A stretch of DNA of 5,716 bases, taken from contig CAJAFJ010000058.1 of the NCBI GenBank assembly GCA_903938955.1, positions 1 through 5,716 on the forward strand, read 5' to 3'. The notes beneath the pieces were generated by a model, which ran no database searches, was not told where the DNA came from, and saw only the letters and a program-made list of their open reading frames with translations. This DNA comes from an uncultured beta proteobacterium. GTDB taxonomy: Bacteria > Pseudomonadota > Gammaproteobacteria > Burkholderiales > Burkholderiaceae. This document shows positions 5,541-5,716 of the stretch, one piece after another (position 1 is the stretch's first letter; the number at the start of each line of letters is the position of its first letter). The position numbers and the translations under genes are program-made.

Positions 5541-5716
5541 ATGAAAAACAATTTAACCGTTTTGGCCATCCTCACCAGCAGTTGGCTGGCGGGTTGCGCA
5601 CCTCAAGGCCCGATCCACGTTGGCTTCATTGGCGGTTTGTCTGACCGTAATTCCGACAACGGTCAAGCCGGGCAAAACGGGGTGATTCTGGCGGTGGAGC
5701 AATTCAACCGGGCGGG
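5541..5716 (+). CDS. Periplasmic-binding-protein-like lipoprotein, 5' part (continues past window)
   Basis: 58 complete codons are visible before the edge. Residues 1-19 form a lipoprotein signal: Lys at position 2, a hydrophobic core and a LAGC lipobox with the lipidated Cys19 at 5595-5597. The +2 residue is Ala, which by E. coli Lol rules would favour the outer membrane. The mature part begins IHVGFIGGLSDRNSDNGQAG, followed by NGVILAVEQFNRA. This matches the first strand, ligand-loop and helix of type-1 binding proteins of the LivJ/Peripla_BP_6 class, which bind amino acids, amides or similar small molecules for ABC uptake or signalling. ATG 5541 is chosen because GGGG (5532-5535) lies 5 nt before it and the signal peptide starts there. 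In-frame ATGs at 5481 and 5508 would add 20 or 11 polar residues and have no ribosome site. The ligand and partner genes lie outside the window. Confidence 0.82.
   Translation, partial: MKNNLTVLAILTSSWLAGCAPQGPIHVGFIGGLSDRNSDNGQAGQNGVILAVEQFNRA

Overview
This window is about 60% GC by eye and densely coded, with short intergenic gaps. Gene content and protein style suggest a beta-proteobacterium of the Burkholderiales, probably a Comamonadaceae member close to Rhodoferax. That placement is inferred from the MutL motifs, the NorM type and codon usage; no search was run.

Layout. (1) Bases 1-1748 hold the 3' part of mutL, the mismatch-repair ATPase; about 80 N-terminal codons lie off the left edge. 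(2) Bases 1772-3184 hold a NorM-type MATE efflux pump, 23 bp after mutL on the same strand and probably co-transcribed with it. (3) Bases 3196-3519 on the minus strand encode a very acidic 107-residue protein of unknown function, converging on norM with an 11-bp gap. (4) Bases 3520-3745 form a divergent control region with overlapping inverted repeats built on an AAGCGC core. (5) Bases 3746-5113 encode a 455-residue inner-membrane protein: an N-terminal DUF2628-like part with three predicted membrane helices, a long Ala/Pro/Ser/Thr-rich linker, and a C-terminal SPOR domain likely to bind peptidoglycan. (6) Bases 5133-5390 on the minus strand encode a small charged helical protein of unknown function. 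(7) From base 5541 to the right edge runs the beginning of a lipoprotein that looks like a type-1 periplasmic binding protein of the branched-chain amino-acid family.

How they relate. mutL and norM may share a transcript but have no known joint function. The rest alternates in strand (converging at about 3190 and 5123, diverging at about 3630 and 5465), so the acidic protein, the SPOR protein, the small helical protein and the lipoprotein are probably four separate transcription units. I see no mobile element, CRISPR array, tRNA or rRNA, and no convincing intrinsic terminator. No coherent new multi-gene system is evident. The least ordinary items are the DUF2628-SPOR fusion and the nested dyads in the 3637-3704 control region.
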